Assembly (NCBI GenBank): GCA_003612395.1
Contig: RAYQ01000022.1
Location: 1 to 64,000, forward strand
DNA length: 64,000 bases
Direction of reading: 5' to 3'
Source of the DNA: Parablautia intestinalis
GTDB lineage: Bacteria; Bacillota; Clostridia; Lachnospirales; Lachnospiraceae
The position numbers were made by a program, and so were the translations under genes. Positions 33,309 to 41,414 of this stretch are shown here, piece by piece. Position 1 is the first letter of the stretch; every line of letters starts with the position of its first letter. The notes under the pieces were generated by a model, which was not told the DNA's origin, ran no database searches, and worked only from the letters and a program-made list of their open reading frames with translations.

Positions 33309-33411
33309 AAAAGAAACGGTTGTAAATTGCCGGTTATATACAAAATAAAGATAATTTCTATGTATAAAACTATATTTTGTATACAGCGGCTTCTTTGTAA
33401 CCGTCTCTTTT
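33309..33411. repeat. Long imperfect inverted repeat
   Basis: 39-nt arms at 33309-33347 and 33373-33411 share AAAAGA-ACGGTT at the ends and TATACAAAATA at the inner side, with a 25-nt loop. It lies 100 bp beyond the chemoreceptor stop. It may be a MITE-like insertion or an extended transcription-end hairpin. No T-run follows on the minus strand. Confidence 0.55.
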
Positions 33412-33509
33412 CAATAATTATTCTGCTTCTAGATAAATCTTATATTTTTTAGCGGCGTTTCCTAACGCCTAAGAAAGTCTCTTTGTCTTTTTCAGCTCAC
33501 CAAAACACC

Positions 33510-35159
33510 CTACGATTTTAATTGGAAACGGTTAGTCTGCTCCTGTAAAACACGTACCTGCTCAAACAGTTCCGTGCTCACCGTTGCCGACTCCTCACTG
33601 CTTGCAGTGTTTGTCTCCACCACTGCCGAAATCTGTCCAAGTCCTTCCGTTACCTGTGAAATTGCTATAGCCTCTGCATGTACCGCATCTGTGATCACAC
33701 TGATCGCATCATTTGATTCCTGTACCAGCTCGAGGGTCTTTTGCAGAGTTTCAGAAACACGCTCCACAATCTGATTGCCTTTTTCGGCAGCCCGTACAGA
33801 ATTTCCAATCAGCTCCCTTGTGGCCTGGGCTGCTTCATTTGAACGGGCGGCAAGGTTGCGGACTTCGCTGGAAACCACAGTAAAGCCTCTTCCGGCCTCA
33901 CCTGCTCTGGTTGCTTCCACTGCCGCATTTAGTGAAAGAATATTTGTCTTAAACGCTATGTCCTCAATAGTGGAAATAATTCTTCCTATTTCTTTGGAAG
34001 CATCGCTGATATCTGCCATGGCGGCAACAAGCTGCTCCATTTCCCGGCTGCTAAGGCTAACCTGTTCTCTGGTAAGCTGAGCGCTTTCTTTTACGTTGGC
34101 AGCTGTTTCAATGTTCTGCTTTGCACTGTTGGAAAGCTCATCTAAAGTAGCATACAGTTCTTCCACAGCCGCGGCCTGATCAATCGCCCCCTGGGCAAGC
34201 AGCTGAGCGCCTCCTGAAAGATGCTCCGCATGACCGAACACGTTATCTTCCGCCCGGTTAATATTGGCAATAGCCTCTGAAAGGGAGCGCGTAAAGCTCT
34301 CCATAGATTTCTCAATGGAATAAAAATCCCCTATAAAAGGAACCGAGCAGACTACATTAAAGTCACCTGTTGACACCTGGTACATCATGCGATTAATTTC
34401 TTCCACATACTGACGTATCTTCTCCATGGAGTCCCTGAGCGTTCTTGCCAAATCACCAATTTCATCATTGGCATCATAATCCAAATCCAGTTTTAAGGTT
34501 CCTTCCTGTAAAGGACGGGCTTTTTCCGTAATCGTAAGAATCGGCCTTACCACCTGCTTTAGCACATAAAGCACAAGACTTATGAGAGAAATAAGCGCTA
34601 AGCTCAGGCCCACAATCGATGTACAGTGCATAATCACCAGCGTAATCTGCATACTTCGCTGGCTCTCCTGCCGGAGCACACTTCCCCGTTCCACCACTTT
34701 ATCCAAAAGTCCTACCAAAACTCCCAGATTGCTTTGAATAGTTTCCTGATAATAATTCTGTGCCTGCTCCTTATCTGTTTCAAGCAGCTCCAGCACATAG
34801 ACAGCTGACTGATGGAGTTCTTCATGAAGGGGCTGTAGCTGGGATCTCAGATCCAGAATCTCCTCGTCATCAGTTCCCGCTTCACCATAGATCCACTGTC
34901 CAAGCACACAGCCGGTTGGATCTGTACTGCCGGTAAATTCCGTGCCCGCATACAGTGCATTGCTCAAATTAGATGCCCACTTATAATGCGCTACCTCTGC
35001 CTTCTGAGCCCGCTCCAGCAAAGCGTTTACCCCGGCATTCAGTTTCTCAGAACGTTCGATACTCAGGATGTTTATCGTCATCACCACGCTAAATAGCAGC
35101 ACAGATGCAAGCGCCGCTGCGACACGGATCCCAACCATTTTGTTTACACTTTTCCTCAT
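33510..35159 (-). CDS. Methyl-accepting chemotaxis protein with extracellular CZB-like domain
   Basis: 549 aa from ATG 35159 (AAAGGGATAGG before it). A membrane helix (about 7-29), an extracellular sensor, a second helix (about 172-202), HAMP, then the cytoplasmic signalling domain with the hairpin tip [20 protein letters not shown] and [18 protein letters not shown]. The sensor contains [23 protein letters not shown] and LHEELHQSA, the spacing of the zinc-binding CZB domain (H, C, H, H), here outside the cell. It would relay a zinc or oxidant signal to CheA. No other chemotaxis gene is in the window. Confidence 0.88.
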   Translation of the reverse strand: MRKSVNKMVGIRVAAALASVLLFSVVMTINILSIERSEKLNAGVNALLERAQKAEVAHYKWASNLSNALYAGTEFTGSTDPTGCVLGQWIYGEAGTDDEEILDLRSQLQPLHEELHQSAVYVLELLETDKEQAQNYYQETIQSNLGVLVGLLDKVVERGSVLRQESQRSMQITLVIMHCTSIVGLSLALISLISLVLYVLKQVVRPILTITEKARPLQEGTLKLDLDYDANDEIGDLARTLRDSMEKIRQYVEEINRMMYQVSTGDFNVVCSVPFIGDFYSIEKSMESFTRSLSEAIANINRAEDNVFGHAEHLSGGAQLLAQGAIDQAAAVEELYATLDELSNSAKQNIETAANVKESAQLTREQVSLSSREMEQLVAAMADISDASKEIGRIISTIEDIAFKTNILSLNAAVEATRAGEAGRGFTVVSSEVRNLAARSNEAAQATRELIGNSVRAAEKGNQIVERVSETLQKTLELVQESNDAISVITDAVHAEAIAISQVTEGLGQISAVVETNTASSEESATVSTELFEQVRVLQEQTNRFQLKS

Positions 35160-35283
35160 AATCCTATCCCTTTCTTTTCCGCTTTCATTGACTGGCTTCA
35201 TCCCGTCATAACACTTTACCCTTAACCGGAATTTCCATTCCGCCCATAATCCGGTTTAAAAAAATCAGGCTTATTTAAGAGTT

Positions 35284-35367
35284 ATAACGCTATTTCGGCT
35301 TTACCTTCACAGGAAATCACTGTCACAATTGTGGTTATCCTGCATATAAGTAAAGCCGGAATCGTTA
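35284..35367. repeat. Inverted repeat upstream of the chemoreceptor gene
   Basis: TAACGCTATTTCGGCTTTAC (35285-35303 region) pairs with GTAAAGCCGGAATCGTTA (35350-35367). The inner part contains the palindrome CACAATTGTG. On the plus strand AGAGTTTTTATTTTTTT follows, like a terminator, although no plus-strand gene precedes it. On the minus strand it would lie in the leader of the chemoreceptor mRNA. Confidence 0.5.
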
Positions 35368-35572
35368 CAAGAGTTTTTATTTTTTTATCGAAGAATTGAA
35401 GCCATAATACTGTAACGTTATAGAAAAATTGTAGCATAACCCAAATGCCTTTGCAACCATTATTCTCAAACATTCTGAAAGGTAAGATTTTACACTGTTA
35501 CTGCAGGCGGTCCCGCCAGTCCGGAAGTCATACTTATTACCATATAATAGTAACCGCTCAGCCATGCCATTC

Positions 35573-35630
35573 ATAAGTCACCAGAAGATACATTATACCT
35601 AACCCTGTAATGAACCTGCTGGTGACTTAT
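35573..35630. repeat. Perfect 12-bp inverted repeat
   Basis: ATAAGTCACCAG (35573-35584) pairs exactly with CTGGTGACTTAT (35619-35630) around a 34-nt loop. It lies between divergent genes (chemoreceptor and the secreted protein). Its role is unknown. Confidence 0.5.
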
Positions 35631-35702
35631 TTCATGTGGAGCGCCCGCCCTATAGAAATGCTGAACTATTACGCATAATAGTCAAAAGCAGGTTTTGTCA
35701 GG

Positions 35703-35732
35703 TTGCATACATAGTCTGCGGTGTGATATAAT
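35703..35732 (+). promoter_or_regulatory. Promoter of the secreted transglutaminase-like gene
   Basis: TTGCAT (35703-35708), 18-bp spacer, TATAAT (35727-35732) with a TGn extension (TGATATAAT). Confidence 0.8.
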
Positions 35733-35761
35733 TTTTTAAAAAGGAAAAGGAGTAAAACAGC

Positions 35762-36469
35762 ATGAAAAAAATTCTTATAACAGCTTTAATTCTTACTGCC
35801 ATGCTTGGCACTTCCCTTACGGCTTCTGCCGCACCTAAGACTATGTCTGACGGCACTGTATTTGACGCTGAATACTATGCAGCCACCTACCCTGATGTAG
35901 CCCAGGCTCTCGGCACGGATGAAGCTGCCCTTTATCAGCATTATGTTTCATTTGGCAAAGCAGAAGGAAGAAAGCCCCATGCTGATAACTATGTAAGCCA
36001 GGATACAATAGATGCTGCCAACGCCAAGCATAAATATTACAAAAATATCACCGCCGAACAGGCTGCCGCCGCTGATGCCGTTGCAAAGCAAATTGCTGAT
36101 TCCATCATGGCAAATAAGGCATACACAACGGATCTCCAACGGGTCAACGCCGCTGCTGTAACCGTTGCCTCATACTGCAGTCAAATCCCATACGGCTCTG
36201 ACGCGGCAAAATGGTACCGCTCTCCCTACGGTGTATTTGTAGGAGGCGTTTATACCTGTGCAGGCTCTACAAGAGCGCTGGGAAGAATCCTTGATTATAT
36301 GGGCTACTCATGGGAACACACAAATGAAAATAAAAATTCACATCAATGGTGTATTGTTACAATGGATGGACAAAAGGGATTTGCTGACGGAATGGGCGGC
36401 TTTGCCGGATACGGCGATATGGTAAGCGGCATGACAATTAATGGCATGACAATCTATTTCCCCTCATAA
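35762..36469 (+). CDS. Secreted transglutaminase-like protein
   Basis: 235 aa. The signal peptide MKKILITALILTAMLGTSLT ends ASAA. Residues about 32-75 (VFDAEYYAATYPDVAQALGT, then EAALYQHYVSFGKAEGRKP) form the 'FDAxYYAxxYPDV' surface module common in Lachnospiraceae. The C-terminal half has the transglutaminase-like triad: Cys in GGVYTCAGSTRALGRILDYM, His in NSHQWCIV, Asp in GFADGMGG. It is exported and may cleave or cross-link cell-wall or host peptides. AAAAGGAG sets ATG 35762. It is monocistronic. Confidence 0.85.
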   Translation: MKKILITALILTAMLGTSLTASAAPKTMSDGTVFDAEYYAATYPDVAQALGTDEAALYQHYVSFGKAEGRKPHADNYVSQDTIDAANAKHKYYKNITAEQAAAADAVAKQIADSIMANKAYTTDLQRVNAAAVTVASYCSQIPYGSDAAKWYRSPYGVFVGGVYTCAGSTRALGRILDYMGYSWEHTNENKNSHQWCIVTMDGQKGFADGMGGFAGYGDMVSGMTINGMTIYFPS

Positions 36470-36592
36470 TGCACATGAGGTCCCAACGCACAAAACCCCC
36501 CCATAAATTGTCTGCTCATACTGTATATTTGAACAAATTATGAATGGCCGGCTGAACTGTTACGCGAATTTTAAAATACAATAAAAAAAGTA

Positions 36593-36621
36593 TTGACTTA
36601 TCTGCTAACAAATGATATTAT
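36593..36621 (+). promoter_or_regulatory. Promoter of tRNA-Leu
   Basis: TTGACT (36593-36598), 17-bp spacer, TATTAT (36616-36621), 21 bp before the tRNA. Confidence 0.85.
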
Positions 36622-36642
36622 ACTTTTCGTGGCGTAAGTCAA

Positions 36643-36727
36643 GCGGAAGTGTCGGAACTGGCAGACGAGCAAGACTAAGGATCTTGTGAGCAATGCGCTC
36701 GTGTGGGTTCAAGTCCCATCTTCCGCA
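36643..36727 (+). tRNA. tRNA-Leu (AAG)
   Basis: An 85-nt class II tRNA. The acceptor GCGGAAG pairs with CTTCCGC. The anticodon stem CAAGA/TCTTG encloses CTAAGGA, anticodon AAG. The long variable arm is GAGCAATGCGCTC-like and the T arm is GGGTTCAAGTCCC. CCA is not encoded. Confidence 0.92.
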
Positions 36728-36737
36728 GTTTTCTTAG

Positions 36738-36785
36738 AGAGCTGAAAGCATTGATTTTTCAAGGCTTTTAGCTCTTTTTATTTTT
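36738..36785 (+). terminator. Terminator of tRNA-Leu
   Basis: AGAGCTGAAAGC (36738-36749) pairs with GCTTTTAGCTCT (36764-36775), followed by TTTTATTTTT. The rest of the gap to 37096 holds no recognisable gene. Confidence 0.85.
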
Positions 36786-37096
36786 GTAAATGGGATAATG
36801 TTTTGGTCACTTTGGTCACTTTTTGCATAATTTTGTGGGTCTAACGCATTCAAAACTTTATTGTCCCTCCTGGTGCCGTCCTCAATATTATAGATGTTAT
36901 GCTTTAAAGTTATCGTATGGCACCTTAACACGAAGTTTTAAGTTTTCATACTTGTATTGCTATTTGATATACCATACCATATAATATCAAGGCAAAAAGA
37001 AAAGCGGTATAACCATTGCTGCAAAAAGCGCACATCACCAATGAATAAGAAATTACAAATTTTTGTTTCATCATTAAATAGGGTTTGAATATATGC

Positions 37097-37576
37097 CTAG
37101 GAATTTCTCTTTTTTTCATAAAATGTTAATGTAAGTCTTTCGTTAACAACTTCCATTCTTCCTGTCTGCCGGTACCCCATTTTTTCATACAAATGACAGT
37201 TTCTCTGTTCCTGCAAAATTGTGTCCAGCTCCCAATTCTCGCTTCCGTGCATTTCTTCACATAGCCGGATTGCTTCCTGGGCAATGCCCCTACCCTGAAA
37301 TTCCGGCAATATAAATATTGGAGAAATTCTCTTATTTTTTCCGGTTTCCTTTTTATCAATGATGCGAACAGCTCCGACTTTTTGCTGCCCGATACAGATA
37401 AAATAGTAAAATGTAAAGTCTTGTTTCAACCGCGCTTCTACTTTTTCCACGCCCTCATTTGCGGGGCTGGTATCAAAATCCTGATATTTTTCCAGCAGCT
37501 CTTTAAATGCCTCTACCTGCATGGCGTGCAATTCTTTTGCATTGTCTATACCCGCCCTTAATAAGTTTAATCTCAT
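37097..37576 (-). CDS. GNAT family N-acetyltransferase
   Basis: 159 aa from ATG 37576 (GAAAGGATTTAT before it): MRLNLLRAGIDNAKELHAMQ. The acetyl-CoA motif A is ISPIFILPEFQGRGIAQEAI, and motif B is NCHLYEKMGYRQTGRMEVVN. It acetylates an unknown amine. The frame stays open 60 codons upstream without a ribosome site; that part is not included. It stands alone, downstream of the CD3324 leader region in the opposite direction. Confidence 0.85.
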   Translation of the reverse strand: MRLNLLRAGIDNAKELHAMQVEAFKELLEKYQDFDTSPANEGVEKVEARLKQDFTFYYFICIGQQKVGAVRIIDKKETGKNKRISPIFILPEFQGRGIAQEAIRLCEEMHGSENWELDTILQEQRNCHLYEKMGYRQTGRMEVVNERLTLTFYEKKRNS

Positions 37577-37925
37577 ATAAATCCTTTCTACCGGCACTTT
37601 CCCCGCACTGATGGATAAGGTGCCGCCATTGTGATGATATTTCCAGCCTCCAAGCATCGCTGCAGACTCCTGCGCATCTTTTTTATCCCTTACTTTTCCA
37701 TTATTTCCATTATATCCGGTGAATTTTGAAAAAACAAGTAAGATGCACTCATTCATGCAGGCATGCTTCTCACCCGCTCAGCAGCTTTTTGGAGTTGCTG
37801 AAATAGTTACTCTCCCCGCTGATTGCCCGCGGGAATAAATTGATTACTTATAAAAATAATGGTATTATAAAAACACTGGCACGATTTATAAGTCAGTTGA
37901 TTATAAGCAGAAGGGGGATTTCTAT

Positions 37926-37952
37926 ATGAAAAGATATGTTATGTCTGCATAG
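37926..37952 (+). CDS. Leader peptide of the CD3324-like gene
   Basis: Eight codons, MKRYVMSA, then TAG. AAGGGGG (37912-37918) lies 8 nt before the ATG, a strong site for so short a frame. The last codons GCATAG lie in the 5' arm of the hairpin at 37949-37990, as in translational or transcriptional attenuators. The second leader at 38530 shares the same GCATAGCA-TGGCTATTGCAGA sequence. Confidence 0.65.
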   Translation: MKRYVMSA

Positions 37953-37990
37953 CACTGGCTATTGCAGAAATTTGTTATAGCCAATGCTAT
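37949..37990 (+). promoter_or_regulatory. Leader hairpin, attenuator-like, copy 1
   Basis: ATAGCACTGGCTAT (37949-37962) pairs with ATAGCCAATGCTAT (37977-37990) at 13 of 14 positions. The leader stop codon lies in the 5' arm. The arm ends 22 nt before the ribosome site GGGAGGCGG of the CD3324-like gene. A ribosome stalled in the leader would melt the stem. Confidence 0.65.
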
Positions 37991-38022
37991 TCCTGAAAAA
38001 TAATGATTTTAGGGAGGCGGAC

Positions 38023-38316
38023 ATGGGCTATATAAGAGCGGAAGAAATTCTGCCCATTGAAATAATTGAGCTGATACAGCAGTATGTTGACGGAGAAAAT
38101 ATTTATATTCCACGCAAGGTAGCCAACAGGCAGGCATGGGGTACAGGCACGCAGATTAAGCAGGAGCTTATGACTCGCAACCAGCAAATTTACAGAGATT
38201 ATCTTGCAGGAAGCAAGGCTTCGGAATTAGCCGGTAAATATTATCTGTCAGAAAAGAGCATACAGCGTATTCTGCGGGAAATAAGCAGACAGCGGTCAGC
38301 ACACTTCACAAACTGA
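38023..38316 (+). CDS. CD3324 family protein (Mor-like HTH)
   Basis: 97 aa: MGYIRAEEILPIEIIELIQQ, YVDGENIYIPRK, then a helix-turn-helix ASELAGKYYLSEKSIQRILR. This is the CD3324 family, small predicted DNA-binding proteins of clostridia with a conserved 'YVDGxxIYIPRK' motif. GGGAGGCGGAC sets ATG 38023; the in-frame ATG 37984 lies inside the leader hairpin. A leader peptide and hairpin precede it, and a strong terminator follows. It is probably an inducible regulator; its targets are unknown. Confidence 0.82.
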   Translation: MGYIRAEEILPIEIIELIQQYVDGENIYIPRKVANRQAWGTGTQIKQELMTRNQQIYRDYLAGSKASELAGKYYLSEKSIQRILREISRQRSAHFTN

Positions 38317-38346
38317 CTTTATGCTGGCTAAACGGGTCTGCTGCAA

Positions 38347-38429
38347 AACAAACGCCGATACGCTTCGCGAATCGGCTTATTGTAATAGCTATATGAGCTG
38401 ATACTCTTGTATTGGCTCATATTTTTTTA
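38347..38429 (+). terminator. Repeat family C unit and terminator after the CD3324-like gene
   Basis: 38347-38387 is a clean family C unit (AACAAACGCCGATACGCTTC, GCGAATCGGCTTATTGTAA). Directly after it, ATATGAGC (38391-38398) pairs with GCTCATAT (38415-38422), then TTTTTTT. Confidence 0.85.
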
Positions 38430-38529
38430 TAAGAATGTATGAGGTGGAATACCGCACCGGACAAGTTATAATTATCCTGACAGATTACTTTAAAATGTGA
38501 AAATACATAAATGAGAGGAGAAAGATTTT

Positions 38530-38556
38530 ATGACCACACCCTTTTACTTTGCATAG
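38530..38556 (+). CDS. Leader peptide of the DUF1062 gene
   Basis: Eight codons, MTTPFYFA, then TAG. AGAGGAG (38514-38520) lies 9 nt upstream. Like the first leader it ends GCATAG at the start of the conserved hairpin, but the first seven residues differ, so the nucleotide element and the short length are conserved rather than the peptide. Confidence 0.6.
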   Translation: MTTPFYFA

Positions 38557-38631
38557 CATGGCTATTGCAGACAAATGATACCCGGTTCTCCGCCGGCAGA
38601 TATAAAATGATATATGTAATAGCCCATGCAT
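38551..38631 (+). promoter_or_regulatory. Leader hairpin, attenuator-like, copy 2
   Basis: GCATGGCTATT (38556-38566) pairs with AATAGCCCATGC (38618-38629) with one bulge. A small inner hairpin CCGG...CCGG (38582-38597) is inserted compared with copy 1. The 3' arm ends about 17 nt before AAAAAGGAG of the DUF1062 gene. Confidence 0.6.
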
Positions 38632-38659
38632 CATGAAATAAACTAAAAAGGAGATGCAA

Positions 38660-39229
38660 ATGAGCTATTTAAAGAAAACTGAATATGAGATTATCCTGAA
38701 AGAATCTTTTGGGATTATTCACAGCTGTCCCAGGTGCAGTAAAAAGACACACTTTAAAAACACAGAAAAATTTCGTATTAATGCAAACAGCAATAAGCTG
38801 GATATCTGGCTGATTTATCAATGTGAGGAGTGTAAGCATACTCTCAATCTTGCAATTTATGAAAGAATAAAGGTTTCTTCCACATCCAAGGAAGAATATC
38901 AGCGTTTTTTAGATAATGACACGCAGCTTGCAAGAACGTATGGAAAAAGCACACAACTATTTTTTAAAAACAAAGCGGACATTGATTTTGACAGATTACA
39001 TTATGAATTTGTTAAACGCCATGAAGCCATAGAAAGCAGTCATTTCGGCGGCCGGCGCATAGTTACAATCACAAATCCTCATCAGCTGAAAATCCGCCCC
39101 GAAAAACAAATTGCCGGAGTTTTAGGATTATCCAGAAGCCAGGTAAGGGGGCTTTTGCTAAAAGGTAATATAGAATTAAAAGCAGCCCTGCCGCAATTAA
39201 TCAGCATAGAGATAACCGGCGAAGTCTGA
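38660..39229 (+). CDS. DUF1062 family protein
   Basis: 189 aa from ATG 38660 (AAAAAGGAG 6 nt before; ATG 38654 is inside the spacer). It has two Cys pairs, CPRC and CEEC, in SCPRCSKKTHFKNTEKFRIN and IYQCEECKHTLNLAIYERIK, probably binding zinc. The C-terminus contains a helix-turn-helix-like VLGLSRSQVRGLLLKG, often seen in RNA- or DNA-binding proteins. This is the DUF1062 family of Firmicutes; function unknown. Its leader matches that of the CD3324-like gene, so the two may be induced by the same signal. Confidence 0.85.
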   Translation: MSYLKKTEYEIILKESFGIIHSCPRCSKKTHFKNTEKFRINANSNKLDIWLIYQCEECKHTLNLAIYERIKVSSTSKEEYQRFLDNDTQLARTYGKSTQLFFKNKADIDFDRLHYEFVKRHEAIESSHFGGRRIVTITNPHQLKIRPEKQIAGVLGLSRSQVRGLLLKGNIELKAALPQLISIEITGEV

Positions 39230-39266
39230 CATCCATTGTTTCTTTCAGTATCCAAATTTTATCTAT

Positions 39267-40148
39267 CTACGCTCGGTAAGAGTCCCTGATAAACGGATAA
39301 TTAATTTGGGATTCCGTTAAAATTCCATACTTTTTCGGATGTCGGTAGCAGTTTCCGTGTACTTCTTTTTGGCGGTAATTGCGAAGCTGATCCAGATCAA
39401 GCCCGGCAATATAAATTCCTTCTTTCCCGTCTGCCTGCAAAATGCAGGTGTCCCGTGAATGGTCCAATTCAGGAAGATAGGCTACACCGTCAAAGACGCT
39501 TGAGCCCCCGTTGCAGTCAGGCACTGCTTCGGGGTAATTGCAGGTGGCAATTGCCGTCATATTTTCAAATGCCCTGGCTCTTAGCTGTGAAAGGCGGTTT
39601 ATTTCCATCGGGCAGGCATTGGGCACAAGGATAAGTTCTGCACCTTTCAGCATTAAAATTCTGGCGCTTTCAGGAAATTCCCTGTCATAACAGATCATTG
39701 CACCAACCTTTACTTCTCCAACGGCAGTACTCAGTGTGGCAACATCAAAGCCTTCGCCTGGTGTTAAATTCCGTTCCACGTCAAAGTCACAGGTATGTAC
39801 TTTAGCATAGATTAATTTTTGTTCCCCAAATCTGTCGAAAAGAATCAGCGAATTGCGGGGAGCTTCCTCATATTTTTCGAGCAGCGTTATGCCAATAGCC
39901 ATCCGAAGCCTTTTTGCAAGGTTGCCAAAGGCATGGATAAAATCATCATCAGCCGATATCGCCTCCGCTTTCCATTCACTGACAGGGCGGTTATATATGT
40001 TATATCCGTTGCTCCACATTTCGGGAAACAGCACAATATCAGCCCCCTTTTCTTGTGCTTTGACACAACTCTCCAAGCCCTTCTCAAGGTTTTCCTGCAG
40101 CGTTTTGCAGGGGGCAATCTGTAATAAAGCAATTTTTAACAAATTCAT
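39267..40148 (-). CDS. Carbon-nitrogen hydrolase (nitrilase superfamily)
   Basis: 293 aa. The catalytic triad is visible: Glu in IVLFPEMWSNGY, Lys in LIYAKVHTCDFDVE, and Cys in GAMICYDREFPESARILMLK. Enzymes of this fold hydrolyse amides such as carbamoylputrescine, omega-amides or nitriles. The substrate is not evident. It is convergent with the DUF1062 gene. About 185 bp upstream of its start (to 40333) contain no recognisable feature. Confidence 0.9.
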   Translation of the reverse strand: MNLLKIALLQIAPCKTLQENLEKGLESCVKAQEKGADIVLFPEMWSNGYNIYNRPVSEWKAEAISADDDFIHAFGNLAKRLRMAIGITLLEKYEEAPRNSLILFDRFGEQKLIYAKVHTCDFDVERNLTPGEGFDVATLSTAVGEVKVGAMICYDREFPESARILMLKGAELILVPNACPMEINRLSQLRARAFENMTAIATCNYPEAVPDCNGGSSVFDGVAYLPELDHSRDTCILQADGKEGIYIAGLDLDQLRNYRQKEVHGNCYRHPKKYGILTESQINYPFIRDSYRA

Positions 40149-40333
40149 ATTTCAAAGTCCTCTTTTCCAAAAATATTTCCGTGCTGCCTTTTGCAGACAT
40201 TGGGAACCGTTCCAACTCTTACATGGGCTATACCCTTCCAGCAGTCCTGATAAGAGGACGTTCTGCTCCTGTGTAACTGCCATGGGTTGGGGCCCTTCTG
40301 AATATTTTTGCGGTTTTTCATTTATAACTGCTG

Positions 40334-41245
40334 CTATTTGTCACAGGAAAGCCGCCTTTCATTCCTCTCCTTTTCCTGTATTGCTTTCCGCAATGCATTC
40401 AGCACTCTCTTTTTATCCATACTCCATTTTGGAGCAATCAGATTCTTTTTGTCTCCATCCCCTGTCATGCGGTGGATGACCATCCTCTCAGGAAGCAGGG
40501 CGATGCACTCTGCTACCAGACAGACATACTCCTCCATGCTCATCACTCTGCATTTCCCCTCCCTGTATTCTTTCTCTAAATCTGTCCCTCTCATTACATG
40601 AAGCAGCTGCAATTTTATCCCGTCTGCGCCACTTACCCCCACATAGGATACCGTTTCTTTCATGTCTTCCTTTGTTTCTCCTGGAAGTCCCAGGATCACG
40701 TGAACAATTACCTGTACCCCAGTCTCTTTCAGCTTTCTTACCGCCTCATCATAAACCGGCAGAGAATATCCTCTCCGAATATATCTGGCAGTTTTCTCAT
40801 GGATTGTCTGCAGCCCCAGCTCCACCCACACCGGCTTTCTTTTGTTCATCTCCCCAAGCAGCGCTATCACCTCTTTGGGAAGACAGTCCGGTCTTGTGGC
40901 AATAGAGAGGGCGGCAATATCAGGATGGGATACCGCCTCCTCATAAAGTTCCCTCAGCCTTTGAACCGGAGCATAGGTATTGGTAAATGCCTGAAAATAC
41001 GCAATATACTTTCCATCTTTCATTTTTTGCTTTACCCGCTCTTTCCCTTTTTCTATCTGAGCAGTAATTGAATCCTCCGCCCTCCCGGAAAATTCCCCGG
41101 AACCGGCATCCGAGCAGAAGATACACCCTCCTGTGCCCAATGTCCCATCTCTGTTTGGACAGGTAAAGCCGCCGTTTAATGCAATTTTATATACCTTTTC
41201 TCCAAAGGTATCCTGTAAATAGTTGTTTAACGAATAGTATTCCAT
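40334..41245 (-). CDS. Radical SAM protein, YhcC/TIGR01212 type
   Basis: 303 aa. It begins MEYYSLNNYLQDTFGEKVYK. The cluster is CPNRDGTLGTGGCIFC, a CX10CX2C spacing typical of the YhcC group instead of CX3CX2C. ALSIATRPDCLPKEVIALLG and VWVELGLQTIHEKTARYIRR match the family. Members bind SAM and an iron-sulfur cluster; their role, possibly in tRNA modification, is unproven. It has no operon partner. Confidence 0.9.
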   Translation of the reverse strand: MEYYSLNNYLQDTFGEKVYKIALNGGFTCPNRDGTLGTGGCIFCSDAGSGEFSGRAEDSITAQIEKGKERVKQKMKDGKYIAYFQAFTNTYAPVQRLRELYEEAVSHPDIAALSIATRPDCLPKEVIALLGEMNKRKPVWVELGLQTIHEKTARYIRRGYSLPVYDEAVRKLKETGVQVIVHVILGLPGETKEDMKETVSYVGVSGADGIKLQLLHVMRGTDLEKEYREGKCRVMSMEEYVCLVAECIALLPERMVIHRMTGDGDKKNLIAPKWSMDKKRVLNALRKAIQEKERNERRLSCDK

Positions 41246-41302
41246 TTATTGATTTATGAAATTACCCTTTGCCTGGATTGTTGTCATTTCCTAATAAGTA
41301 TA

Positions 41303-41370
41303 AAACGCTGCCACGCTTCGCGAGGCAGCTTATTATACCAAAAAAACTGCATGTTTACAATGCAGTTTTT
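41303..41370. terminator. Repeat family C unit and terminator of the second ECF operon
   Basis: 41303-41339 is a family C unit (AAACGCTGCCACGCTTCGCG, AGGCAGCTTATTATA). Next to it AAAAACTGCAT pairs with ATGCAGTTTTT (41341-41370). On the minus strand this ends the anti-sigma gene transcript. Confidence 0.8.
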
Positions 41371-41414
41371 CCTGCTAAGCTTTTCGGACATCTTTCAAGT
41401 AAACTTTGGGAAAC

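Noticed and set aside
33176-33310. A 43-codon frame starting ATG 33176 inside the candidate RNA
   Set aside because: No ribosome site, and the composition is like non-coding DNA. It was kept only as part of the ncRNA candidate.
35281-35370. Possible c-di-GMP riboswitch before the chemoreceptor gene
   Set aside because: The GTAAAGCC part recalls GEMM, but the rest of the conserved core and the tetraloop-receptor parts are absent.
37577-37756. 60-codon N-terminal extension of the acetyltransferase at 37097
   Set aside because: The GNAT fold starts at Met 37576, which has GAAAGGA in front. The extension lacks a ribosome site and family similarity.
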